A stretch of DNA of 7,162 bases, taken from contig JAEEVB010000123.1 of assembly GCA_016287065.1 (NCBI GenBank), forward strand, positions 1-7,162, in the 5' to 3' direction. The number at the start of each line of letters is the position of its first letter. The stretch's first letter is position 1. Shown piece by piece: positions 1-5,208 of this stretch. A program made the translations under genes and the position numbers. Under the pieces are notes generated by a model. It saw only the letters and a list, made by a program, of their open reading frames with translations. It was not told the origin of the DNA and searched no databases. The stretch is from Muribaculaceae bacterium (lineage in GTDB: Bacteria; Bacteroidota; Bacteroidia; Bacteroidales; Muribaculaceae).

Positions 1-1
1 C

Positions 2-805
2 TTCACCGCTCCCGACCCATGGCAGGGCTACACCGTGCCCACCTATGAGTGCGGCACCCTCACCGCTGCCGACGGCACCACGCCGCTCTACTACCGCATG
101 GTGAAACCTGCCGACTTCGACCCTGCCAAGAAGTACCCCACAGTGGTCTATGTCTACGGCGGACCGCACGCCCACAATGTGGATGCTGGCTGGCACTATC
201 GCAGCCGCAGTTGGGAGACCTACATGGCGCAGCGTGGCTACATCCTGTTCATCCTCGACAACCGCGGCAGCGAGAATCGCGGCCGTGACTTCGAGCAGGC
301 CACATTCCGTCAGTTGGGCCAGGTCGAGATGGCCGACCAGATGCAGGGCGTCAAGTACCTGCAATCGTTGCCCTATGTCGACACAACGCGTCTGGGTGTG
401 CATGGCTGGAGTTTTGGCGGTTTCATGACCATCAGCCTCATGACCAACTACCCCGATGTGTTCAAGGTGGGCGTGGCTGGCGGACCGGTCATCGACTGGA
501 AGTGGTACGAGGTGATGTATGGCGAGCGCTATATGGATACCCCACAGACCAATCCCGAGGGCTACGAACTCACCAGCCTCATTCCCAAGGCTAAGGACCT
601 GAAGGGAAGGCTGCAGATTATCATCGGTCTGAACGACCCCACTGTGGTGCCACAGCATGCCTACTCGTTCCTCAAGGCGTGCATTGCCGCTGGCACACAG
701 CCCGACTTCTATGTCTATCCCGGCCAGGGTCACAACATGCGCGGACACCAGAGCGTGCACCTGCATGAGCGCATCACCCGCTACTTCGACGACTACCTGA
801 AATAG
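2..805 (+). CDS. S9 family serine peptidase, DPP-IV-like, C-terminal catalytic part (5' truncated by window edge)
   Basis: The reading frame is open from base 2, and an in-frame GTG at 35 is only an internal valine, so this is the last 267 residues of a protein whose start lies left of the window. It is the alpha/beta-hydrolase catalytic domain of the prolyl oligopeptidase/DPP-IV family (S9), which cleaves dipeptides, usually after proline, from peptide N-termini. In Bacteroidales these enzymes are generally exported to the periplasm. Visible marks are the oxyanion-hole segment VYVYGGPHA, the nucleophile elbow GWSFGG (Ser codon 410-412), the acid in GLNDPTV (Asp codon 635-637) and the base in GQGHNMRGH (His codon 731-733), so the triad is complete. 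The missing part would be the N-terminal beta-propeller (typical full length 700-750 aa). Where human DPP-IV has DDN (residues 708-710), this protein has DPT, so the substrate-binding Asn is replaced. The exact specificity (DPP-IV versus another S9 dipeptidyl or oligopeptidase) cannot be settled from the fragment. Confidence 0.95.
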   Translation, partial: FTAPDPWQGYTVPTYECGTLTAADGTTPLYYRMVKPADFDPAKKYPTVVYVYGGPHAHNVDAGWHYRSRSWETYMAQRGYILFILDNRGSENRGRDFEQATFRQLGQVEMADQMQGVKYLQSLPYVDTTRLGVHGWSFGGFMTISLMTNYPDVFKVGVAGGPVIDWKWYEVMYGERYMDTPQTNPEGYELTSLIPKAKDLKGRLQIIIGLNDPTVVPQHAYSFLKACIAAGTQPDFYVYPGQGHNMRGHQSVHLHERITRYFDDYLK

Positions 806-832
806 GCGCGAGTCAGCAGCATTTAACTCAAT

Positions 833-881
833 TCGGTCATTAGGATTTACGTCAGAGCAACATTTTCGGCCTAATGACCGA
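833..881. terminator. Inverted repeat between convergent genes, possible bidirectional terminator
   Basis: The 12-bp arms TCGGTCATTAGG (833-844) and CCTAATGACCGA (870-881) are perfectly complementary, separated by a 25-nt loop. Two further A/T pairs form after one mismatch. The repeat starts 27 nt after the peptidase stop and, on the other strand, 7 nt after the VanW stop, which is where a shared terminator is expected. The loop is long and neither side has a clean T-run, so this is not a classical intrinsic terminator. It could instead be a protein site or a stabilising 3' stem. Confidence 0.45.
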
Positions 882-888
882 TTTGGGT

Positions 889-1722
889 TTAACGAATTTG
901 ATCTTCAGGAATGAGTGATGGGTCGAACATCACTTTTGAGTGGTTGTCCCATTGCAACTGGCGAGAGACGATTTCTCCCGTAGTTCGGTCTATAGTCTCG
1001 CGGTAAATCTTTGAGATGCGATAATAGTTGCCGTTTTCCTCCTTATGGAAGTGATGCCCTTCTTCGACCAGTCGGTAGGTGGTGGGGAATTCCTGAGTCG
1101 TGCGCAATTCGGTGTGCAGGTCGTCGTTGTCGCACCACGCGCATAGCTGCACGGGTTGGCCTGTGTCGTTGCGGAACCGGTAGTCCACAAAGTTGTAGTT
1201 CACCGAGGTGCCGGCACTGTAGGGCACGCGCTTGCCATTGGGGTCGGGAGCGAGGGCGTCGCTGTGGTGGTGGAGTTCGGTGATGGTGAGCGGGCTGTGC
1301 ATCACTAGCAGGTTGATGGTGTTGGCTAGATTACATAATCCACCTCCCACACCTGCCACCAGTTTGCCATTCACAATAACTCGCCCCGGGGCAAACCCGT
1401 TCTTGATAGATGTTTTCCCCACTAATTTCCAGAACGAGAACGTTTCATCAGGGTTGATAATCAGCCCGTTCATGCGACTGCAAGCCAAACGAATGTTGTC
1501 GGCTTTGTTGAGTTGCAGCTGAGGGTCAATACCAGGTCCGCGCTTAATCATGTTGTTGCTGCTGCTATAGATCACTACCGGCAGAGGCTCTGATTGTAAG
1601 TGCTTTGCAAATCTCTCATTCCCCAACCAGTTCTTGAGGTGCCGTGTGATGATTTGTTTCTTAAGCGCGATAGCATAAGTGGCAGGACTTATCTCGCAGA
1701 ACAATTTTCGTCTCTTCTCCAT
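889..1722 (-). CDS. VanW family protein
   Basis: This 277-aa protein belongs to the VanW family, named after an accessory gene in VanB-type vancomycin-resistance clusters. The family is widespread in bacteria without that resistance and its biochemical role is not established. The hallmarks are all present: DETFSFW (92-98), the glycine-rich segment GGGLCNLANTI (126-136), and a histidine/serine-rich stretch HHHSDALAPDPNGKRVPY (151-168) leading into SAGTSVNYNFVDYRFRN. The usual family motif is GGGxCQ; here the Gln is Asn. I see no signal peptide or membrane segment, so it looks cytoplasmic. It is the last gene of a three-gene operon, starting 20 nt after the YqeG-type gene stops. The ATG follows an A/T-rich stretch without Shine-Dalgarno, normal for Bacteroidetes. 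There are no van ligase genes nearby, so a resistance role should not be inferred. Confidence 0.9.
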   Translation of the reverse strand: MEKRRKLFCEISPATYAIALKKQIITRHLKNWLGNERFAKHLQSEPLPVVIYSSSNNMIKRGPGIDPQLQLNKADNIRLACSRMNGLIINPDETFSFWKLVGKTSIKNGFAPGRVIVNGKLVAGVGGGLCNLANTINLLVMHSPLTITELHHHSDALAPDPNGKRVPYSAGTSVNYNFVDYRFRNDTGQPVQLCAWCDNDDLHTELRTTQEFPTTYRLVEEGHHFHKEENGNYYRISKIYRETIDRTTGEIVSRQLQWDNHSKVMFDPSLIPEDQIR

Positions 1723-1742
1723 AATTATTGGGAATAATGATT

Positions 1743-2273
1743 CTAATTATCAATGGTAATGTTTTGCCTTTTTCTGTAGCAGCGGCTGTGCCCGTAGAAC
1801 CACAGCAGCACCTTCTCGAGATGACGCCGAATGCCTTTCTTCTCTTTCTTGTAGTAGCCAATGTATTTGACCAGAATGCTCTCAAGTCCAGCACGATTGG
1901 CACCCAAGATATCAGTGAAGAGCTGATCCCCGACAACCATCACCTCGTTGGGTTTTACTTCGAGCATCTTAACGGCCATGCGGTAGCACTGAGGGTGAGG
2001 TTTGCCGGCTTCTTCGATGTAGAGCGTGTGAAAATTCTTCTTGAAGCGCTCGATGCGGGCCTGATTGTTGTTGCTCAGCAGCAGTGTCTTCAATCCCAGG
2101 TCATTGAACTTAGTGAAAAGTTCATCGACAGCATTAGTTGAGTCGGCTCCATGAGGCACAAGCGTGTTGTCGATATCGATTATCAGCGCTTTGTATCCCA
2201 TTGTCATGAGCTTCTCATAATCGATCGAGAAGACATCCTCAACATAATAACTTGGATAGAAGATACCAAACAT
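1743..2273 (-). CDS. YqeG family HAD-IIIA phosphatase
   Basis: This 176-aa HAD-superfamily hydrolase matches the YqeG/GEP4 type, class IIIA, with no large cap domain. Motif I is DIDNTL, with Asp33 as likely nucleophile and Asp35 as acid/base. Motif II is LLLSNN (Ser67), motif III is Lys91 in AGKPHP, and motif IV is GDQLFTD (Asp116, Asp121), followed by the characteristic ILGANRAG. The yeast relative GEP4 dephosphorylates phosphatidylglycerophosphate, and bacterial YqeG has been proposed to do the same, so a role in phospholipid synthesis is a reasonable but untested inference. The C-terminus (141-176) is rich in Lys and Arg, which could favour contact with membrane lipid. Length is normal for the family. 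It sits 15 nt downstream of the TIM-barrel gene and 20 nt upstream of the VanW gene on the same strand, so all three are probably co-transcribed. Confidence 0.9.
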   Translation of the reverse strand: MFGIFYPSYYVEDVFSIDYEKLMTMGYKALIIDIDNTLVPHGADSTNAVDELFTKFNDLGLKTLLLSNNNQARIERFKKNFHTLYIEEAGKPHPQCYRMAVKMLEVKPNEVMVVGDQLFTDILGANRAGLESILVKYIGYYKKEKKGIRRHLEKVLLWFYGHSRCYRKRQNITIDN

Positions 2274-2288
2274 ATATATTTTCGTCTT

Positions 2289-2966
2289 TTACCTTGATAT
2301 GTAGTCACAAACAATATCGACCTGCTCGGCAAATGTGCCGCCAAACTTGTTCTCGAAGAATGCGCCACCTATAGTGAATGCCCAGGGTGCTGCTTTGCGC
2401 ACCTCGTCGAGCCGCTCAAAGCTGTCGATGCTGCCGGCTATGCACACAGGCGCGTTGACCCCTGCGACAATTGCCTGGTTCAGGGCGTTGGCATCTCCTG
2501 TATATCTGTATCCCAGCAGGTCGATGCCGTAAGCTCCCCGCTCAATGTAGGAGCGTGCCTCGGCTATCATGCCCTCGATAGTGCCTTCGAGCACCGACGG
2601 GCGGCCAGTTACTTCTCCCACAAAGGGCATGTATTTGATAGCATGCTTGCGACAGTAATCGTTGATGGAATCATAGAATTTGGTCCCCATCAGCACTTCA
2701 CACCCGCAGGCAGCAGCCATTTCAGCGCCTGCCAGTCCTTCTTCCTCGCTATATGATACCACTTCGAGGAATGTGGTCTTGCCGCATTGTTTCATGCTTT
2801 CATATATCTTTTTCATCTGGTCCAGCGGTAGTGGATGTTCCTTGAAACCCCAGTATTGTGCTTTCGATGCTTTGCACTGCTCAAACACCTGAGCAGCGTT
2901 CTCCACGGTGTAGTCGTGCCATGTGAGCATTACCACAAGATTGGGATGTGTTTGTTCGTTTTTCAT
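2289..2966 (-). CDS. Conserved TIM-barrel protein of unknown function (ribulose-phosphate-binding-barrel-like)
   Basis: This 225-aa protein can be read as eight beta strands in order: VVMLTWHD (11-18), YWGFKEH (38-44), TTFLEVVSY (64-72), VLMGTKFYDS (91-100), KYMPFVGEVT (111-120), GIDLLGYRYTGD (147-158), PVCIAGSI (173-180) and AFTIGGAFF (196-204). This is a complete (beta/alpha)8 barrel. The Gly-rich ends of strands 7 (AGSI) and 8 (IGGAFF) resemble the phosphate-binding site of the HisA/NanE/KDPG-aldolase group, so a phosphorylated sugar or similar ligand is likely. From memory, relatives in Firmicutes and Bacteroidetes carry labels such as quinolinate phosphoribosyltransferase or 4-hydroxythreonine-4-phosphate dehydrogenase; I see nothing supporting either reaction. 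Charged and aromatic residues at strand ends (Asp18, Lys42, Glu43, Glu68, Asp149, Tyr153, Arg154) are candidate active-site residues. It is the first gene of the operon with the YqeG-type and VanW genes. The ATG lies behind an A-rich run without Shine-Dalgarno. Confidence 0.85.
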   Translation of the reverse strand: MKNEQTHPNLVVMLTWHDYTVENAAQVFEQCKASKAQYWGFKEHPLPLDQMKKIYESMKQCGKTTFLEVVSYSEEEGLAGAEMAAACGCEVLMGTKFYDSINDYCRKHAIKYMPFVGEVTGRPSVLEGTIEGMIAEARSYIERGAYGIDLLGYRYTGDANALNQAIVAGVNAPVCIAGSIDSFERLDEVRKAAPWAFTIGGAFFENKFGGTFAEQVDIVCDYISR

Positions 2967-3070
2967 TTTTTTAGTTGGTTAATTACATAGGAATTGGCAA
3001 AAGTTATACTTTAATCAATATAGTTTTTTGGGAAACTAATGAGTAGCATAAAGGCTACGATTCTTGATGG

Positions 3071-3102
3071 CAAAGATAGTGATAAGATGTGAGAAAGTCA
3101 AG
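3071..3102 (-). promoter_or_regulatory. Predicted sigma-70 (Bacteroidetes-type) promoter of the barrel-YqeG-VanW operon
   Basis: Read on the minus strand, CTTG (3099-3102) is followed after exactly 20 nt by TATCTTTG (3071-3078). The -7 element matches TAnnTTTG fully and the -33 element matches TTTG in three of four bases. Transcription would start near 3064, giving a leader of about 97 nt before the ATG at 2966. The leader includes a 5-bp hairpin (3043-3058). Confidence 0.6.
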
Positions 3103-3197
3103 CAACAAGTCGTGAAAAGGTGTTCACTGCAATCGCTGCACAATAATGACTGTGACGCTGCGGTAGCGCCATTGGGGGCGACAGAGTAAAAGACAAG

Positions 3198-3231
3198 AAA
3201 CCGACTGCAGAAATCCCACAGTCGGTTTTTT
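3198..3231 (-). terminator. Intrinsic terminator of the peroxide operon
   Basis: A perfect 10-bp stem, AAACCGACTG (3198-3207) with CAGTCGGTTT (3219-3228), encloses an 11-nt loop. On the minus strand it is followed by TTTCTTGTCTTTT, a T-rich tail, and lies about 80 nt after the rubrerythrin stop. On the plus strand the stem runs into six Ts (3226-3231), so it can also stop transcription coming from the left. Confidence 0.8.
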
Positions 3232-3238
3232 AATCTCA

Positions 3239-3311
3239 TTTAGGGTTTTCAGAGTTCTTGGAGCTCTCAGTGCCTCTCTAAACACTCAACCCTAAACTCC
3301 TGCAAAGCAGG
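3239..3311 (-). repeat. Nested inverted repeats in the 3' UTR of the rubrerythrin gene
   Basis: Between the rubrerythrin stop and the terminator there are three structures. A 5-bp hairpin, CCTGC-AAA-GCAGG (3299-3311), abuts the stop codon. A 9-bp perfect pair, TTTAGGGTT (3239-3247) with AACCCTAAA (3288-3296), encloses a smaller stem, AGAGTTC/GAGCTCT (3252-3268), which has one wobble on the plus strand. Together they would fold the whole 3' UTR, perhaps protecting the mRNA from decay. No known RNA family is recognised. Confidence 0.4.
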
Positions 3312-3312
3312 A

Positions 3313-3855
3313 TCAATAGTTCTCGGGCTTGAGCTGGAAGTAAGCCTGAGGATGGTCGCACACGGGGCACACCTCGGGAGCCTGCTTGCCCACCACGATG
3401 TGACCGCAGTTGCGGCACTGCCAGATGCACTCGTTGTCACGCGAGAACACCACCTTGTCCTCAATGTTCTTGAGCAGCTTGCGGTAGCGCTCTTCGTGGC
3501 GACGCTCCACCTCGGCTACGCCCTCAAATTTCACGGCAATCTCCTCGAAACCCTCTTCGCGGGCCTCGCGAGCCATGCGGGCATACATGTCGGTCCACTC
3601 AAAGTTCTCGCCATTGGCAGCAGCAGTCAGGTTCTCGGGAGTAGATTTGATGCCACCGCCCTCGAGCAGTTTGAACCACATCTTGGCGTGCTCCTTCTCG
3701 TTGTCGGCCGTCTCTTCAAAGATGGCTGCAATTTGCTGATAACCATCTTTTTTAGCCTTCGAAGCCCAATAGGAGTATTTGTTGCGTGCCATCGACTCGC
3801 CGGCAAATGCCTCGAGCAGATTCTTCTCGGTCTTGGTTCCTTTTAATTCCTTCAT
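3313..3855 (-). CDS. rbr: Rubrerythrin (diiron peroxidase, classical domain order)
   Basis: This 180-aa rubrerythrin reduces hydrogen peroxide to water in the cytoplasm of anaerobes. The N-terminal ferritin-like four-helix domain (about 1-135) has the diiron ligands Glu20, Glu53-xx-His56 (ENEKEH-type, here DNEKEH) and Glu117-xx-His120 (EVERRH). The further carboxylate is in the AREAREEGFEE helix. The C-terminal rubredoxin domain has Cys147/Cys150 and Cys163/Cys166 (CRNC and CPVC, twelve residues apart), which pass electrons to the diiron site. The ATG at 3855 is chosen over an upstream extension to 3987, because the extension only re-reads the end of the previous gene out of frame and MKELKGTKTEKNL is the standard family start. 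It lies 7 nt after the reverse rubrerythrin stop, so the two are surely co-transcribed. Length and motifs are normal. Confidence 0.97.
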   Translation of the reverse strand: MKELKGTKTEKNLLEAFAGESMARNKYSYWASKAKKDGYQQIAAIFEETADNEKEHAKMWFKLLEGGGIKSTPENLTAAANGENFEWTDMYARMAREAREEGFEEIAVKFEGVAEVERRHEERYRKLLKNIEDKVVFSRDNECIWQCRNCGHIVVGKQAPEVCPVCDHPQAYFQLKPENY

Positions 3856-3862
3856 AACGGCA

Positions 3863-4414
3863 TTATTTTTTGAAGAAACGGTTGTAAAGGCCTTCAAATC
3901 CCTGTCCGTGACGAGCTTCGTCGCGGGCCATCTCGTGCACAGTGTCGTGGATGGCGTCGAGGTTCTGCTGCTTAGCCAGCTTGGCAATGCGGAACTTGTC
4001 TTCGCAAGCGCCAGCTTCGGCCATCATGCGCTTCTCAAGGTTAGTCTTGGTGTCCCACACCACTTCACCGAGCAGTTCGGCAAACTTGGCGGCGTGCTCA
4101 GCCTCTTCCCATGCATAGCGCTTGAAGGCATCGGCCACTTCGGGATAACCCTCACGGTCGGCCTGACGGCTCATGGCCAGATACATGCCCACCTCGCTGC
4201 ACTCACCCTCAAAGTGAGCCTTGAGGCCTGCCAGAATTTCGGGGTCAACACCCTTGGCAACGCCAATCACATGCTCTGCCACGAAGTTGAGTTTCTCGTC
4301 TTCCTGTACTTCTTTGAATTTCTCAGCGGGTTGTTTGCACTGTGGGCATTTTTCGGGAGGAGTGTCGCCTTCGTGAACATAACCGCAAACGGTGCATATC
4401 CATTTTTTAGCCAT
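3863..4414 (-). CDS. Reverse rubrerythrin (N-terminal rubredoxin plus diiron domain; NADH peroxidase type)
   Basis: This 183-aa protein has the opposite domain order to classical rubrerythrin. A rubredoxin-like domain comes first (1-35, with Cys7/Cys10 and Cys23/Cys26 in CTVC and CPQC), followed by a ferritin-like domain (about 55-182). Diiron ligand motifs are visible in FEGECSE (69-75), EEAEH (Glu103, Glu106, His107) and DEARH (Glu166, His169). In clostridia, reverse rubrerythrins act as the terminal component of NADH-dependent H2O2 and O2 reduction, and annotation pipelines often label them NADH peroxidase. It sits 58 nt downstream of the mini-rubredoxin gene and 7 nt upstream of rubrerythrin. 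Its first 26 residues closely match the mini-rubredoxin: 19 of 24 positions are identical once one alanine is skipped. The electron donor in this organism is not shown by the sequence. Confidence 0.96.
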   Translation of the reverse strand: MAKKWICTVCGYVHEGDTPPEKCPQCKQPAEKFKEVQEDEKLNFVAEHVIGVAKGVDPEILAGLKAHFEGECSEVGMYLAMSRQADREGYPEVADAFKRYAWEEAEHAAKFAELLGEVVWDTKTNLEKRMMAEAGACEDKFRIAKLAKQQNLDAIHDTVHEMARDEARHGQGFEGLYNRFFKK

Positions 4415-4462
4415 AGTAGTAAAATCGGTTTTGTTAAGTGAGTTAGTAAATTAATTATTTGA

Positions 4463-4493
4463 TAAAAGTAGGTTATTCGTCAGTTTCTTCAAA
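4463..4493 (-). promoter_or_regulatory. Possible internal promoter ahead of the reverse rubrerythrin gene
   Basis: On the minus strand, TTTG (4490-4493) lies 19 nt before TACTTTTA (4463-4470), which misses the TAnnTTTG consensus only at its last base. It overlaps the 3' end of the mini-rubredoxin gene and would give a leader of about 40 nt. It could let the two rubrerythrins be expressed apart from the regulator. Chance matches in A/T-rich DNA are possible. Confidence 0.35.
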
Positions 4494-4586
4494 CTGGTCG
4501 GGGCCAACGCCGCACAAGGGGCATTCTTCGGGCGGAGTATCACCTTCATGGATGTATCCGCACACTACGCATTTCCATTTTTTCAT
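4473..4586 (-). CDS. 37-aa stand-alone mini-rubredoxin
   Basis: A short gene runs from ATG at 4586 to TAA at 4473 and encodes 37 residues. It begins MKKWKCVVCGY, continues HEGDTPPEECPLCG and ends FEETDE. Cys6/Cys9 and Cys22/Cys25 form the CxxC-x12-CxxC iron site of the rubrerythrin type of rubredoxin domain. A normal free rubredoxin has about 52 residues, so this is the minimal fold only. It most resembles the N-terminal domain of the reverse rubrerythrin directly downstream, including the shared GDTPPE-x-CP-x-C segment, which suggests duplication of that domain. Placed between the PerR-type regulator (46-nt gap) and the rubrerythrins, it is a plausible electron carrier for peroxide reduction; that role is inferred. 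The acidic C-terminus would suit docking with a basic partner. Its small size makes it easy for gene callers to miss. Confidence 0.93.
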   Translation of the reverse strand: MKKWKCVVCGYIHEGDTPPEECPLCGVGPDQFEETDE

Positions 4587-4632
4587 AATAGCAGTTGATT
4601 TTGAAAGTTAATAAAATTGGTTTATTGGTTGA

Positions 4633-5046
4633 TTAACAATTGTTTTCGTTACACTCGTCGCACACGCCGCTGTAGTTGAGCTGAATCTGCTCCACCCGGC
4701 TCACATGTTGCGGCAGCGGGTTGGCTGGCAGGTCGCTGTGCATGGGCAGGTCGATGATGCGACCGCAGCAGCGGCACATGAAGTGGGCGTGGGGCGACAT
4801 CATGCCGTCGTAGTGCACGTTGCGGCTGTCGATGGTGAGCGCCTGCACGGCATTGTGCGAGTGTAGCAGCTCCAGCGTGTTGTACACCGTGGTGCGCGAC
4901 AGCGTGGGCATGGTGGCAAGCAGGTCGTGATAGATGGTATCGACTGTAGGGTGCGTGTGGTGCTTCATGAGATATTCCATGATGGCCACACGCTGCACTG
5001 AGGGTCTGATGCCGTGATTCACAAGATGTTGCGCTGCTTTTTCCAC
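4633..5046 (-). CDS. perR: PerR-type peroxide-sensing Fur family repressor
   Basis: This 137-aa Fur-family regulator has an N-terminal winged helix (about 5-75, recognition region TLSRTTVYNTLELL) and a C-terminal dimerisation domain. The regulatory metal residues His32, Asp80, His86, His88 and Asp99 line up with His37, Asp85, His91, His93 and Asp104 of Bacillus subtilis PerR at a constant offset of five. Asp99 in CGRIID, where Fur has Glu, favours PerR. The structural zinc site is Cys91/Cys94 and Cys129/Cys132. PerR senses H2O2 through iron-catalysed oxidation of the His37 and His91 equivalents, then leaves DNA. The start is GTG at 5046: the upstream frame meets a stop (TAA) five codons before it, and the alignment to PerR begins correctly there. 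It heads the operon with mini-rubredoxin and two rubrerythrins, its obvious targets. Symbol by homology and residue pattern; zinc- or iron-sensing is less likely. Confidence 0.92.
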   Translation of the reverse strand: MEKAAQHLVNHGIRPSVQRVAIMEYLMKHHTHPTVDTIYHDLLATMPTLSRTTVYNTLELLHSHNAVQALTIDSRNVHYDGMMSPHAHFMCRCCGRIIDLPMHSDLPANPLPQHVSRVEQIQLNYSGVCDECNENNC

Positions 5047-5049
5047 AAA

Positions 5050-5100
5050 TTGAAGTAATTACAAGTTTGAAACGATTACAAAGTTAAAACAATTTCTTGA
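5050..5100 (-). promoter_or_regulatory. 17-bp direct-repeat array over the perR promoter, candidate PerR operator
   Basis: On the plus strand, TTGAAGTAATTACAA (5050-5064) and TTGAAACGATTACAA (5067-5081) are 12/15 identical and spaced exactly 17 bp. A weaker third copy, TTAAAACAATTTCTT (5084-5098), follows in the same period and matches the second at 10/15. Each of the first two is an imperfect 7-1-7 inverted repeat (5/7 arm matches). Each agrees with the B. subtilis PerR box TTATAATnATTATAA at 10 of 14 positions. The second copy covers the -7 element end and the expected transcription start; the third fills the -33/-7 spacer. This is the position of a repressor site for autoregulation of the operon. 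Confidence 0.5.
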
Positions 5101-5110
5101 ATCGTGCAAA
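5079..5110 (-). promoter_or_regulatory. Promoter of the perR-rubredoxin-rubrerythrin operon
   Basis: On the minus strand a perfect TTTG (5107-5110) is followed after 20 nt by a perfect TAACTTTG (5079-5086), a full match to the Bacteroidetes housekeeping promoter. The start of transcription would be near 5072, leaving a leader of about 25 nt to the GTG start at 5046. It overlaps the 17-bp repeats listed separately. Confidence 0.75.
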
Positions 5111-5164
5111 TATTTGATGCGATTATTTCACTACCCTTGGCGGTGCACTGTGCCGTGGCATGCC

Positions 5165-5179
5165 TTTTTTTGGGGGGGG
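5165..5179. repeat. Homopolymer tract T7G8
   Basis: Seven Ts (5165-5171) run directly into eight Gs (5172-5179), next to the palindrome GGCATGCC (5157-5164). The tract lies between the perR promoter and the tnaA terminator, outside genes and outside the promoter core. Such tracts slip during replication and are often misread in sequencing, so its exact length is uncertain. Confidence 0.6.
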
Positions 5180-5208
5180 CACGGTGCTGCGCGTTATCAA
5201 AAACAGCA

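Larger units (their letters stand above)
2967..3312. other. Intergenic region between the barrel operon and the peroxide operon
   Basis: These 346 bases hold no convincing gene. From left to right they contain the A/T-rich leader of the barrel gene with a small hairpin (GTAGC 3043-3047 / GCTAC 3054-3058), a Bacteroidetes-type promoter on the minus strand (3071-3102), an intrinsic terminator (3198-3231) and the structured 3' end of the rubrerythrin transcript (3239-3311). Short open frames on both strands here do not look coding. Confidence 0.7.

Noticed and set aside
889..1722. Vancomycin resistance
   Set aside because: VanW-family proteins are common without resistance, and no van ligase, dehydrogenase or regulator genes are nearby.
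1728..2141. 137-codon plus-strand frame opposite the YqeG-type gene
   Set aside because: It is again in antisense register with a clear HAD gene on the other strand, and shows no domain of its own.
3067..3189. 40-aa plus-strand frame ending 8 nt before a perfect hairpin with six Ts
   Set aside because: The position before a terminator is tempting, but it has no convincing promoter or ribosome site, overlaps the barrel-operon promoter and resembles nothing I know. The hairpin is explained by the peroxide operon.
3036..3239. 67-aa minus-strand frame in the intergenic region
   Set aside because: It runs through the terminator and the promoter of the barrel operon, and its composition is not protein-like.
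3856..3987. N-terminal extension of rubrerythrin to an ATG at 3987
   Set aside because: The extra 44 residues re-read the end of reverse rubrerythrin in another frame, and the family start is the ATG at 3855.
3352..4441. Long plus-strand frames opposite rubrerythrin and reverse rubrerythrin
   Set aside because: Both are in antisense codon register with well-identified genes, as with tnaA. They are by-products of codon bias.
4587..4632. Promoter directly before the mini-rubredoxin gene (TAACTTTC)
   Set aside because: The -7 element is close to consensus but no TTTG-like element lies 19-21 nt upstream, so read-through from perR is the simpler explanation.
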